Notes under the pieces: model-generated
The model's database searches: none
Told to the model about the DNA's origin: nothing
Seen by the model: only the letters and a program-made list of their open reading frames with translations
Made by a program: the position numbers and the translations under genes
Shown here: positions 11,801 to 22,582 of the stretch, one piece after another
Layout: each line of letters opens with the position of its first letter
Numbering within the stretch: position 1 is the first letter of the stretch
Assembly: GCA_019044685.2 (NCBI GenBank)
Contig: JAGTXX020000015.1
Span: 558,001-622,000, forward strand
Length of the DNA: 64,000 nucleotides
DNA from: Nannochloris sp. 'desiccata'
Lineage: Eukaryota > Chlorophyta > Trebouxiophyceae > Chlorellales > Chlorellaceae
Reading direction: 5' to 3'

Positions 11801-13447
11801 CTTAATCTTGCAATTTCTGTGTATGAGAGTATACTAAATAGGCTATATGTGCTGAAATGGCAGTTCTTTTGTATAAATTGGAAGAACTACAACAACACTA
11901 AAATGATAATATTAAGATAATTTATGTTGAAAAGGTAATGCGACACTGCGTGCGTGGTCTTACAACATCTGTCTTTATCCAATGATAGCAAAGAATTTAA
12001 ATTGAGGGCAATGTGCGGAATTTGGAGGCTTTATACAGCTCTTTTAGGTGAGAGCAGCGACGCCTGTGTCTAGCCATCTCACTACAATTACTGCAATTTT
12101 CAAAACCATTTTATTCCGTGAATGCTGAGGAAATACGATGGCTTGCAGTTATATCAGTACATTGAGATGCCCAGATTTTCAATTTAACTAATTTCCTGCA
12201 ACTATGACCCAGTACTAATGGCGGCACGGGTGTTGCAGGTGTTCAGCCTCCTGACTAAAAACCTTCTTTACCCTACCGCATATTAGATAAAACGCACTAG
12301 TTGGTTATGTACATTATATTTTTTAAATCTTAACATGGTGGTCATGGTGTCTGAATATATGTTATTTCATTGATTTCAGAAAACACAGTATTCAAGTGGC
12401 GGCGGCGGCAGCGGCTTGAACCCAACTTCCCACAAAAGCCATTTGATTTATTCGAAAACATATTCATTTATTAGCCAAAAAGGCGGCATTCGGCCCTTAT
12501 TTTAGGTCTAGACAATTGTTTTTGTCTATTTTATTCAGTAAAAGGTTAGAGGTATCTGTGAAGAGCAAAAGAGAACAGTTTGAATACACCTGGTTGATGT
12601 GGTCGGCTTGTAAAAAAGAAAGGGAAGAGTGAGTGTTCAGAATATTTTGGTAGGGCGAAATGTACGTGTTAAGGGCATGCTTGCGTGTAGAGTAAATAGG
12701 CGGAGTCGCTGTAATTGTAAAAGCAAAGCTCAGCTTCAGGTTTTTGCTAGTAACAGCTTGCCTCCAGTTTTTTTTTCGATTTCGGGTTGACCTTTGCTCG
12801 TAAGAATTCACGCGTTCTTCCCTACATAGTTTAGTAAAAAAGCAATACTATATATGCGTGCAGTTCAGGTATATGCATTGGCAGAGGCGCAGGGTGTGAA
12901 CTGATAAGAGCTATTTCTCAGGGGGCGCCAGAAGCAGTGGGCGGCTACTTTTGCGGGTCTGTAAGTTTTAAGCTATTCTCTTCTAGACTGCGTATACCAT
13001 TTAAATGAAGCAATGCATCGGTAGACGGAATATTTGGTAAGACCTGATGCTATTTAAAGCTGAATAAGGAACTTTAACTCAATATATGAGCTGCCGCCCA
13101 GACCCGCCGGCCGGCTGGTGTATAAGATAAAAATTGCTTAGACAACTTGATTCAGCATATTCTATTATCTCATCTAGGGTATGCATGGTCTCCCTTGGGT
13201 TTCACATGACTGAGTTTCTATATGCTGCTTTTGTTTCAAACTATTCTCACTGCCAGGCGAACAGCAATTCAAGAGTGGAGTGAAATTACTTGATCCTGGC
13301 GAGCTCTCAATGTTTGCCTCCAATTTTTTACCATCCCTGTATCTACCATGGAGCATTTAAAGATAAATCAAATTAGATTGCACTAGTATATATTTTTGAA
13401 CCTAGAACTTGGAGATTAAAGGAATTTGATAGAGAATACACGCAAAC
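11801..13447. other. Large divergent intergenic region (1.65 kb), no protein gene recognised
   Basis: This is the longest stretch without a supported gene. The best open frame (12811-12497, minus, 104 codons) has no codon bias or recognisable motif. A small GC-richer block at about 12850-12965 includes an inverted repeat, CAGTTCA at 12861-12867 and TGAACTG at 12897-12903, which could form a hairpin. I tested by eye for U1, U2, U4, U5 and U6 snRNA and tRNA hallmarks and found none. The region should include promoters of the two flanking divergent plastid-protein genes. Confidence 0.5.
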
Positions 13448-14077
13448 ATGCAGGCATCCTTGGTTTCTTCTCTCAGCAGCATGCGGATATCCGCTAGGCC
13501 TCAGCCCGCATTAAGCTTCAAGGCATCTGTAGGCGGACAGCAAATTGTTGGTAAGTTAGCCGCTCAATTAATTTTACGCTCTTCATTAGTCGATAATTCT
13601 CGGGATGGCTTGCGGCAAGGTCCTCCAATTCCCCGCTCATTGCCCCATCTAAACCTTGATTTAAATTTCCATAGTTTGTACTAACTATAACATTACTTCA
13701 TTTCTATATGTACAGCTGCCCCAGCACGCACTAGCGTAGTTACCGCAGCTGTCTTCACCGTCGAGGCAAAGCAAAACTCTTTAAAGAGAGAGCGCACCGC
13801 CGAGAGGAACCGTGTATACAACAAATCCCGCAAGAGCGAGATTGCTACCCGCATGAAGAAGGTACTCACTGCTTTGGATGCATACAAGGGTACCCCTCCC
13901 GCAACCGAGGCCGACCTCGCCCCTGTTTCTTCAATGATCTCTGAGGCCTACCAGGTGCTTGATAAAGCTGTTGTAAAGGGGATTCTCCACCGCAACACTG
14001 CTGCTAGACGTAAAGCTCGTCTCGCTAAAGCCCGCAGAAATGTTTTGATCTCAGCTGGTCTCTACACCCCTCAGTAA
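13448..14077 (+). CDS. rps20: Plastid 30S ribosomal protein bS20c, 154 aa
   Basis: A nuclear-encoded small-subunit protein that binds 16S rRNA in the plastid ribosome. Exons are 13448-13550 and 13716-14077, with the intron splitting a codon after one base. Exon 1 encodes a Ser/Arg-rich transit peptide. The mature domain begins near the AKQNSLKRERTAERN segment and continues through the basic S20 three-helix bundle, ending with KGILHRNTAARRKARLAK, the bacterial S20 C-terminal signature (helix rich in Lys/Arg with conserved HRN-AARRK). The mature length of about 95 residues matches bacterial S20 (about 87). Codon use is strongly biased to C-ending codons, as expected for a highly expressed gene. 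It converges on the phosphate acetyltransferase gene. Confidence 0.96.
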
Positions 14078-14442
14078 ACATTTAAATTAGAAACTACGAT
14101 AAATATTTTACAAATTTTTATAATGCCTGCCTGCCCTGCTGTGTTGCTGCAATGGAAATCAGCAATTTTCTTTATACGATCGCCTCCGTTGCAGCAACGA
14201 GCTATTGAAAATAGCCTATATAGATAGAATTAGAACCCTTCCTAATATGTAAAAATTTTGCACCACATCATAATTTTGAGGCCTAATAAACCCTCTTCAC
14301 ACCTCAAAGCGTGGTTCGTTGATTCTTTCAAGTACGCACTGAATCACGCCAACTCTGCTGACTTTGCTGACCAAGGCTAGCTTTATTGACACAAAAAGCA
14401 AAGAACAAAATGTATTCGTTTATCAAATAGAAATATACAACT
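14078..14442. other. Convergent 3' region between rps20 and the PTA gene
   Basis: AT-rich spacer that should contain the two 3' UTRs. TGTAA occurs at about 14249. No coding signal is seen. Confidence 0.5.
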
Positions 14443-16989
14443 TCAAGCTGTCCTTGCCACTCTTTCTTCGCCATTCACTACCCCTGTACTTGAAGTACTA
14501 TCGCTACCACCACGAGAGGCAGTTTCTTTCCTTTTAGCGCCTATCGCTTGGACTGCAGTGCAGGCAATCGTATTCACAATGTCAACCACAGTACACCCTC
14601 TACTTAAATCATTCACAGGTTTCGCTAATCCTTGCATCAATGGTCCCACAGCCACGGCCCCCGTACTCTGCTGCACAGCTTTATATGTATTATTACCAGT
14701 GTTCAAATCAGGGAAAATGCAGACGGTAGCGTGGCCAGCCACTGGATTTTCTCCTTTAATTTTCTGAGCGGCAATAGCTGGGTCTACAGCAGCATCGTAT
14801 TGAATGGGGCCTTCAATCATTAAATCTGGGCGTCGTTCTTTTGCTAATTTAGTAGCTTCTATCACTTTATCGACTTGAGGACCACTGCCTGAGCCTAGCG
14901 TTGAATACGATAGCATAGCAACACGGGGTTGAATACCAAATGCAGCGGCGGTGTCTGCAGAAACAATAGCAATTTCGGCGAGCTCGGGAGCTGATGGCTC
15001 CACGTTGACAGCACAGTCACCATACACAAGCACTCTATCAGGCAAACACATGAAGAAAATCGAAGAGACGAGTGTCTTTTGAGGTGTTTTCAATACTTGT
15101 AGAGCCGGACGAATGGTAGCTGCAGTAGTACACATGGCTCCAGAGACCATTCCATCAGCATCACCTTCACGAACCATCATTGTTCCAAACATATTCATAT
15201 CTGTAAGGAAATCTAAAGCGTGGTCATGGGTGACTCCTTTACTCGCCCGAGCGGCGGCCAACGTGATGGCGTAATGCTCTCTTTGTGGACAGTTCATATA
15301 GTCTAAAATATTGCACTTTGAGACGTCGACGTTGAATTTCCGTGCAGCAGCAGTCACTTCATCAGGAGATCCTAACAGCGTTATACGAGCTATACCCCTG
15401 GAACTAGCTTCACACGCAGCTGCAAGCACCCGCCGATCTGTAGCTTCAGGAAGGACAATATGCTGTTTATCTGCTTTGCATATCTCATGCATACGGTGAA
15501 TAAAGTTCTTGGGTGTAAGTTTCGCTTGCTTTGGTAGAGCCAATTGAGAGGCAATGACATTAGCGTCTATATACTGAGTAAACAAATCACCGGCATGTTT
15601 TATTTTAGAAGCAGAGTCTGGTAATATCCCTGGATTAATGGTTGCTACCTGTCGTGCAGTTTCGTATAAACCCATATCTACCTCCATTACTGGAAATAAG
15701 TGATCTGAAAATGATCTTAAGATTCGATCAGTTTGTGAACCCATCTCCGTCAAGTGGGCATCACAGAGCATTAAGCCAGCAATATTATGGCCAGTTCCAC
15801 ATTGATGAGCCGCAGCTAGTGATAATAACATATCTGCGCGGTCTTTTGTGGTCAAAACAAGTGGTCGGACGTGTCCCTGACCTAAATGGCGTTTCTTTCT
15901 ATCTAAAAATTCCATTTTTTCTAAAAATCTCGATACATCTTGAGAACAAATCATCACTTCAGAGACATCTACATCTAAATCATCAGGATCTCCATACAAC
16001 AAACGTACACCAATGCCTGCTGCGATCTCATTTAATCGTGCTGTGCCTATAATGGGGTCACCCGGAATACCGCCAGCAAAAGGCAGCTCAGCGGCAGCCA
16101 ACTTTCTACCTAGCTGTGAAGTGATCAAAGCATGCGTCGCTGCAGGAACCTTGTTGAGTACGACACCAAGGACATCAGCATGTTCAGCGAGTAAATCTCC
16201 ACGAGCTATCAATGCTCTATTAAAGACATCAGCTGCTGTGGTGTGCTCGTCTCTATGGAAATCTAATACCATCAGCACTGGAGAATTCATTTCAGCAGCA
16301 AATCTACCATTCAGTTCTAATTGATTTGCAACACCTTCTAATGTAGCTCCTTCTATTATAACCAGCTCTTTGCCTTTCTTGTATTGACTAAATGCCGACC
16401 AGGTCCTGTCCATCAATTCTCCAGTTCTTCCAGCTGCAAGGAGAGCTTGCGCTTCTTCTTGAGGGACACCATACATTGATCGCGGGTCGTCAGAAAGATT
16501 GAAATGTTTCTTTAATAAGGCAACGTGCTTGGGGACACCAAAGTCTTGTTGAGCGTCAAAGGTAGAGTGCGGTAATGGATCTGACCCAACAGGCATGAAA
16601 AAGCCAACAGAAGGGATGTGGCGTTGGAAATAATCCATTAGACCTATTAAAATAGGGGAATTGCCTTTCAAACCAGAGACATTGGTGATGAAAACAGAGT
16701 CTGATTGGGAACCGGCGCCAGCACCTCCGCTTGTGGCAGCGGAAGCGATCGAACGAAGAGCAAAGACACGCGAAGGGAGCCAGAACGGTCGTAAATCTAA
16801 TCCCGCATTTGAAATGGGAAGTTCATGTCCAGCGGGTCTGCATCTAAGAACCGAAAGAGGTTGCACAAGGTAAATAATAGAAAATGTTAAGCAATGAGTG
16901 ATATTGCTAACCATCATGACGAGAAATAGTGACAAGGCTTCTTACCTCAACCCAAGCTGAACAGCATTGATTACGTGTCTACGAAGCAT
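14443..16989 (-). CDS. PTA: Phosphate acetyltransferase (PTA), organelle-targeted, 814 aa
   Basis: Converts acetyl-CoA plus phosphate to acetyl phosphate and CoA, reversibly; acetate kinase then makes acetate and ATP. Exon 1 is 16989-16946 (MLRRHVINAVQLGL) and exon 2 is 16843-14443. The splice joins AG to A to make Arg-15. A frame that reads through the intron starts at an internal ATG at 16935 but would lack the presequence. Residues 1-55 look like a mitochondrial or plastid presequence. The rest has the long bacterial (E. coli Pta-like) layout: a BioD-like P-loop-derived domain from about residue 63 (VFITNVSGLKGNSPI), a DRTGG domain near 250-370, and the catalytic PTA domain from about 460 (HIVLPEATDRRVLAAA) to about 790. 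The tail after residue 795 is Ser/Gly-rich. It lies on the same strand as acetate kinase, with one gene between them. Confidence 0.96.
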
Positions 16990-17636
16990 TACACCAGTTT
17001 TAAGGCCAGATCATCAAATAATTTGTTTTATTCTTAAATTATGCGATCACTTTCACAAAACTTTGAGTTTATCTTTGCTCCAATTGAGACCTTGAAAACG
17101 CTGCTAAGTATCTATGTTATATAGATTGGGAATAACTAGAAAATTATCAAGCGCGAGAATCAGATCCATCATTAATAGTTCCAAACAAGTCTCTCTAATT
17201 TGAGGTACGCCGAAGCAGCCTGCTTTGAGGCCTGTCAGTGAAGTGTGATTGGCATGATGGCATTCATTACAGAGGATTGAAAAGGAGAATAGCCCGTGAA
17301 AGTAATAAAAAGGAAATAGAAATATTTGAGCAATACGAAAAAGAACAAGCTTGAGTGGCCAGGTGGAAAAGACAAGTGCGTACAAAAAAGGAGGAAGAGG
17401 CAAAGGACACAACTTTCCGTGCTATCAAAGAAAAGCAATTGAGGAACTGGAGTACAGGTTTAGTGTCGTTATTTTTCCTCTAATTATTAATAAAGGGGGG
17501 CGTAGAAAAAGAAAAGAAGTATGAAACTCTGTTAAGAAAAGGTGGGAGTTGGGGAGGAAAGCAAGCAGAAAAACCTATGCCTCGTGTACATATATATCTT
17601 CCCGCATTTAAGTTTATATAATTGCTTGCTTATTGG
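16990..17636. other. Intergenic region between PTA and the PSR1-like gene
   Basis: AT-rich spacer holding the PTA promoter and the 3' UTR of the MYB-CC gene. A minus-strand open frame (17412-17104) is rich in Phe and Leu and has no recognisable domain, so I do not call it. No RNA gene is seen. Confidence 0.5.
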
Positions 17637-19205
17637 TTAATAAACATCTTGTCGTTTGGAAGCTTCTTCTGTGTCTTCAGGGCGGACATTCCTGGCAGGA
17701 GCAAGAACAGGAAGAGGAACAGAAGTTGATGGCAATGTACCTGGCATCCCAGCCGCCTCAAGGTGTGTTGCTGTAGCCCCAGAGCTCACAAGCTGCTGCT
17801 GCTGAATATGTATCGTATCAATGGCTATCATCCGTGATGTTACTGCAGGTTGTTGCTGTAGAGATGTCACCCCACCAGCACCAGCTTCAATACCAGTTTC
17901 CATGCCGGTACCACCGCCAAGGATGCTACTTGTCAACTGATTTTTCAAATTCGATTTCTCTAATAAAGAAGAAATATACCTTCCATGCTGTTCTAGATTT
18001 AGTTGTAGCTGTCGCTGAGCTTCTAATTGTTCATGAAGTCTCTTTTGCATCTCCATTTGAAGTAATAGAGCTTGTTCTAATTGGCGTTGATGGACTACTT
18101 CTCCTTCAGCACCATTGCCCTCTGCACCGGCGCTACCATCTCGTCCCCCTGCTGTTGGTCCTGGCGGTGCTCCTACTACTCCAGAAGGTAACAGTCCAAT
18201 ATCTTCTAACGCATCTTCATCTAAAGAGGCTGAGCTCTTTGAACGACCTCTTCTCTTTCTTCTTCTAGACTTATCTTCACCTCCGCTCCCGCTTCCCCCA
18301 CCTCCACCGCCAGCAACAGAATTATCTAGAAGTCGTTGTTGCTGAGGATTCTGTGCAAACAATATATCTCCTTCTCCATCGCCATCACTTTGCTGTCCAA
18401 ACGGCAGTTTTATATTCAGCCTATATTTTTGTAAATGACTCTTGATATGAAATATTGTCAGGCCATCTACCCTCATCAATTTCAAAACTCCCTTGGGCGT
18501 CGCTTTTTCAGGGCCGCCAAGTTGATTGACTGCTAGCACAAAACGATGATGCAGTTCTGGTGTCCATCGTAATCGAGGTTTTCCACCACCAGCACCACCC
18601 ATACCACCACCGCTCATACCAGATTCACCACCTCCTTGAGAAGATGGCTGCCGCTGAAACCGACCAGCAGCAGCACCACCACCACCACCACCACCACCAC
18701 CACCAACCAGTTGTTCAAATTGTCGGAGATGGTCTAAATTCTGAGCTGAAAGATCGTCAGTATGCACCAATTGATTAATTATATGTGCTCCACCAGGGAC
18801 ATCTGCAAAGAGATTGCCGTGCATATGTCCTAAAGCATCTAGTGCCACTGGGCTGACTGGCGACGATGCGAGATGTGTTGCCTGTCCAGCAAGCTCGAGT
18901 GCTTGTGGTGGTAATGAAATTGGCGCAGTTGCTGAAGCACCAGCTCCAGTATGACTATGAATAAACGCAGCCTGGTCTAATCCACCACCACCACCACCAC
19001 CTACTGTTGCATGAGGTGATGGATTCGTGGGGTGTTCATGGGCGGCGAAATGCTGGTGGGCAGGGTGATGCAACCCTGGGGACGGGTTTTCTAGCCAATC
19101 TAAACCCTGCATGAGCTCCGGGTCAAAATCCAGCTGGGGCCAGAACTCCAAGTCCGGCAAAGGGACGTCTTGCTCAGTTGCTTTCGGTTGTTCAGGGGAT
19201 CCCAT
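17637..19205 (-). CDS. PSR1-like: MYB-CC (GARP) transcription factor, PHR1/PSR1-like, 522 aa
   Basis: Likely a nuclear regulator of the phosphate-starvation response. It is a single exon; the first in-frame ATG is at 19205 (MGSPEQPK). The DNA-binding GARP domain spans about residues 205-263, starting [18 protein letters not shown] and ending with the SHLQKYR signature (SHAQKYF type). A nuclear-localisation-like basic patch (SRRRKRRGR) follows near residue 310. The MYB-CC coiled-coil dimerisation motif is at about 370-415, with [20 protein letters not shown] followed by [12 protein letters not shown]. These two domains in this order define the plant PHR and Chlamydomonas PSR1 family. The rest is low complexity: Gly, His and Ser runs, including a pure glycine run coded by a GGT array. 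It sits between PTA and acetate kinase on the same strand. Confidence 0.93.
   Translation of the reverse strand: MGSPEQPKATEQDVPLPDLEFWPQLDFDPELMQGLDWLENPSPGLHHPAHQHFAAHEHPTNPSPHATVGGGGGGGLDQAAFIHSHTGAGASATAPISLPPQALELAGQATHLASSPVSPVALDALGHMHGNLFADVPGGAHIINQLVHTDDLSAQNLDHLRQFEQLVGGGGGGGGGGAAAGRFQRQPSSQGGGESGMSGGGMGGAGGGKPRLRWTPELHHRFVLAVNQLGGPEKATPKGVLKLMRVDGLTIFHIKSHLQKYRLNIKLPFGQQSDGDGEGDILFAQNPQQQRLLDNSVAGGGGGGSGSGGEDKSRRRKRRGRSKSSASLDEDALEDIGLLPSGVVGAPPGPTAGGRDGSAGAEGNGAEGEVVHQRQLEQALLLQMEMQKRLHEQLEAQRQLQLNLEQHGRYISSLLEKSNLKNQLTSSILGGGTGMETGIEAGAGGVTSLQQQPAVTSRMIAIDTIHIQQQQLVSSGATATHLEAAGMPGTLPSTSVPLPVLAPARNVRPEDTEEASKRQDVY
18674..18705. repeat. CAC/GGT trinucleotide array coding poly-Gly
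   Basis: About ten perfect CAC units on the plus strand encode the glycine run upstream of the GARP domain of the minus-strand MYB-CC gene. A second shorter array lies near 18983-19001. Such arrays are prone to length variation. Confidence 0.9.
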
Positions 19206-19698
19206 TGAAACCTTGAGGGCTCTCAACACCTCTATCTAGGATCCAGCAACTAAAATTGGGCAACGTGCACTGTCTGATTGCATCCATGCGCGACAATAAT
19301 GTCCAAAATGTCAAAATAAAAGCAAATAGAGGTAAAAACGTTCCAATGACTAATTGATCCTTACTTTTTTCAACGATGATCATAGAACATTGGTCCTAGA
19401 TGGATGGATGGCAATTTAATTGCCTCCCAAGTACACTATCAAAACATGAAATAGATTCTATTTAATAGAAGATTCTTCTTTAAAAAATCATCATAACCCC
19501 ACATCTCGTTATATGCTGAAAATATTCCCTTTTGGACTCTCCTCCCACATTCAAACTGGCAGCCAAACCACTGCCTTTTTCCGGCACTATCGACGGCTTT
19601 TCTTACCAGCTGAGATGTTCCTTTTACCCCTAATCGAGATACCTTTCGAGATTTCTTACACGAAATCTTACATCTAATGCAACTTAACAATTTTTAAC
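19206..19698. other. Intergenic region between the PSR1-like gene and acetate kinase
   Basis: Holds the promoter and leader of the MYB-CC gene and the 3' UTR of acetate kinase. The minus-strand open frame 19690-19439 is not supported by any motif. I see no binding site that I can name. Confidence 0.5.
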
Positions 19699-21136
19699 TC
19701 ACGCTGTCGCTCCCGCCACCGTCGCTCTTTCCTGCATAGCGACGACTTCCATAGTCTGCTCCGCGATTGACAACTCTTCATCAGTAGGAATCACTAACAC
19801 TTTCACCTTTGAAACTTCAGATTGTATTTCTACTGTTTCCGTAGACCCAACTGCCCTTTCGTTTTTATTGTCGTCAATGTCTACACCTGCCCAACGCATT
19901 CCACCACAGATTCTTCTTCTCAGCTCAGGGCTATTCTCCCCAATCCCTGCTGAGAATACCACTGCATCTACATCTCCATTCAAATGCATCCAATATGCAC
20001 CGAGATATTTTCTAACTCTTCTGATGAAAACAGCAACCGCCAGATCAGCTTTTTCATCCCCATGCCGTGCACTTTCCATCACAGATCTCAGATCTACATT
20101 CCCTGCTAGACCCAAAAACCCACTTTTCTTATTTAATAACGTGTCCACCTCGTCAAACGTCATTCCTGCTGCGTCTTGCAACCACAATGGTAGTGCAGGA
20201 TCCACATCTCCACACCGGCTGCCCATCATTAAACCTTCTAAAGGGGTCATACCCATTGTCGTATCAACCGAAATACCACCCTGGACAGCACACATCGACG
20301 ACCCAGCACCTAAATGACACATTATAGCGTTAATTTCACTAGGGTGCTTGTGTAATGCAGCTGCAGTTCTTTGGGTGAGATATCTATACGAAGTGCCATG
20401 GAAGCCATAACGCCTAACGTGACGATCTGTATACAACTCGTACGGTAAAGCATACATAAATGCATCTGGGGTCATAGTTTGGTGAAATGCTGTGTCGAAC
20501 ACAGCGACTTGTGCTGCAGCGGGGAATATTTTTGTGGCTGCGGCGATGCCTTGAAGATTTGCAGGGTTATGAATGGGGGCTAGACTAGATGCAGCGTCTA
20601 TTGTCTTACGGACTTGGTCGCTGCAAAATGCTAGAAAAAGTAAAATTAGAAACAAACTGGGTTTTAATTAATAAGAGAACACACTGCCTGCTTACGTGAT
20701 GAGGACTGATTCACTAATTGTGAGACCATGAACGACTCTATGCCCTACAGCACGCACATCTGCAGCAAACTCTGGATGAAAATGGTCCTTGAGAAACTCT
20801 GAAACGACGTTTAATGCTGTGGTGTGATCAGGAAAAGGGGTTCTAGTGACGGAGGGGTGAGGCGGGCTGCTGGTACTTGTGCCCTCAGTCACTGTAGCCT
20901 GGAAACAATGGAGAAGAAGAAATATACACATTAGAAAGCAACTATATTATTGCGTAATTAGAAACATTTGAAGTTTTATTCTGTACCTTGATGCTCGATT
21001 TTAAGGTATCTCCTATGCGTTCACAGAGCCCTGACGCTAAGGATGTAAGACCGCCACCCGAAGCTACTTGATAAAGTTTGAACTTGAGAGAGGAGCTCCC
21101 AGAGTTCAATACAAGGAGTTTATTTGAAGGTGACAT
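19699..21136 (-). CDS. ACK: Acetate kinase, 424 aa, no targeting presequence
   Basis: Reversibly makes ATP and acetate from acetyl phosphate and ADP. Exons in transcript order are 21136-20987, 20898-20696 and 20620-19699. The first junction is phase 0 and the second splits a Thr codon. The protein opens directly with the ASKHA-fold phosphate loop (LLVLNSGSSSLKFKLYQV). It continues with GHRVVHG, SLAPIHNPANLQGI, VFDTAFHQTM, YELYTDRHVRRYGFHGTSYR, HLGAGSSM and DTTMGMTPLEGLMMGSRCGD, all hallmarks of acetate kinase. The length is close to the bacterial 400. An in-frame stop lies about 24 bp upstream of the ATG, so no transit peptide is encoded on this exon. That contrasts with PTA. The C-terminal tail is Ala/Thr-rich. 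Confidence 0.97.
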
Positions 21137-21278
21137 GTGTTGTGACGAATAAAATGTTAAGCACGAAACCCAAATCTGTTCAGAGTCTAAAGGCAGAATA
21201 AATTAATCAAAAGGTTGAGAGCAAGTGCCCGGCAGCACCAAGGTTTGCGCCGAGGTGTATAATACGATATATTCTTAA

Positions 21279-21794
21279 TTATTTGTATAACTTTGTTATT
21301 GGGTTAGAAGGTGCTAAACCGACTTGCCAACGCAGCAAAGGTTCTGGGCCCAAAGACTGCTGCTGGACAAGCAACTTCTTCTGTGATGTTTCATCAGCCT
21401 GACAAAAGTCCTAGGACATAGTGAAATCAAATATATTACACGAAAAAGCGAGTAGAGTATCAGAATACAGAAATCCGAGTAGATTTTACAAAGATTGGAC
21501 AAGTGATCTTCAAAAGAGCCTCGACAGAGGATATTCATGCTTTTCTGCATCTAGGGCGTTTCCTCTCCATTTGGAAGACTTATTTAGCTGTCTTCTAGCC
21601 GCTATCATCTCCGCACTGCACATTCTAATAGAGCTCACAACTGCCATCGCCGAGAGACATCCTGAGAGGAAGATGAAGGACGCGAATGAGGCAGTCATCG
21701 GCCATTGGTTCCTTAAATTTTTTAAAGCAATTTGCAAGAAATATTTGGCTGGATAACAGCGTCTGATTTGTATATTATTCTTCGGAGGCCCCAT
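21279..21794 (-). CDS. Small single-helix membrane protein, possible ATP synthase 6 kDa-like subunit, 91 aa
   Basis: Proposed two-exon gene: 21794-21639 and 21398-21279, with a GTGAGC donor, a CAG acceptor and phase 0 on both sides. Both exons stay open and the spliced product is 91 residues. The N-terminus is basic (NIQIRRCYPAKYFLQIALKN). A WP dipeptide then opens a single hydrophobic helix (MTASFASFIFLSGCLSAMAV). An ADETSQKKLLVQQQ stretch follows. This order (basic, N/W-P, one helix, acidic-then-KxxxVQQ) is reminiscent of the plant mitochondrial Fo 6 kDa subunit, but similarity is weak and I recalled that family from memory. Without splicing the exon-1 frame runs on to 21510. An overlapping plus-strand frame (21421-21756) is the rival. 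Only about 90 bp separate this start from the cytochrome b5-like gene. Confidence 0.45.
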
Positions 21795-21884
21795 TCACTC
21801 TTCTCTCTGAGCGAAGTCAAGCTTGAAGGAAAAGGTGCATCTCTATCCACATATCCTCAGTTGTATTGATACATTCGCATAATA

Positions 21885-22423
21885 ATGACAGTATCACTCA
21901 AGGAACTAGTGTGGGAGCGACTGAAGAAGCAAGGGAAGCTGAGAAAGATTACCCTAGAAGATCTTGCCCTCCATTCAACTCCTGAAAAAGCGTGGATTTC
22001 GGTGCAAGGAGCTGTCTATGACATAACTGAACACGTCAAGAGGCATGCGGGATGGAAATGCGGATGTGCTGTTTCTGAGCTGATGGCAATTCTGCGATGC
22101 CTAGGTAAGTGAATCGGAATAAAAACAAATCAAAGTTCAAATTGGCGTTGATGCCACCTTGGGAGTTGCAGAACACGAAGATAATTAACTCTTCTAATCA
22201 ATCGCATAATGCAGGAACTGAATGCACAGAAGAGTTCTTGGAGATTCACAGCCAGCATGCTATCCAGAGAATGCAGCCATATATGATAGGGGAACTCGTA
22301 CCAAAAGAGGAGGCGGAGAAAGACGCTGAGAATAAAATACTGAATATGTTTCCTTCAATGAGTCCAGAAGCCACGCCAGTATCTGAAAAAGAACACCATG
22401 ACTTGAATCTTTGTAAAAGATAA
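21885..22423 (+). CDS. Divergent cytochrome b5-like protein, 142 aa
   Basis: Exons 21885-22104 and 22215-22423, with one base of a Gly codon before the intron. Residues about 20-105 follow the cytochrome b5 fold: KITLEDLALHST, AWISVQGAVYDITEHVKRH, then GTECTEEFLEIHS and MIGELV. It is closest in pattern to the haem domain of nitrate reductase (CTEEF..IHS). The usual HPGG haem loop reads HAGW, and about eight extra residues including two Cys follow it before the GTECTEEF part. Both candidate haem-ligand histidines (in RHAGW and in EIHS) remain. There is no C-terminal membrane anchor; the tail is Glu/Lys-rich. It may be a soluble b5 domain protein with altered haem binding, or a non-haem relative. 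Partner enzymes cannot be inferred from the neighbours. Confidence 0.8.
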
Positions 22424-22582
22424 CCTGTAACCAGAACTCAACATGTTCACTCGGACAGCAGGACGCAACTTGGCGCCAAGCAGTGGTTGAAGCTCACAAA
22501 ATTTTAACAAAACCTTAAGTTGAGCTCCTCACAAAGGCAGTGTTTGTACTTAATTCCCAATAAAATGATGAAATAGTTGAAG

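Noticed and set aside
12497..12811. Minus-strand open frame of 104 codons
   Set aside because: Composition is random-like, with no motif and no splice partner.
16890..16935. Internal ATG at 16935 as the PTA start
   Set aside because: It lies inside an intron. A better exon 1 at 16989-16946 with a GTAAGA donor supplies a presequence.
17104..17412. Minus-strand open frame of 102 codons between PTA and the MYB-CC gene
   Set aside because: Phe/Leu-rich and without a recognisable domain or splice partner.
21421..21756. Plus-strand open frame of 111 codons
   Set aside because: It is antisense to the proposed small membrane-protein gene. The minus-strand model has a better ordered product, but the choice is not certain.
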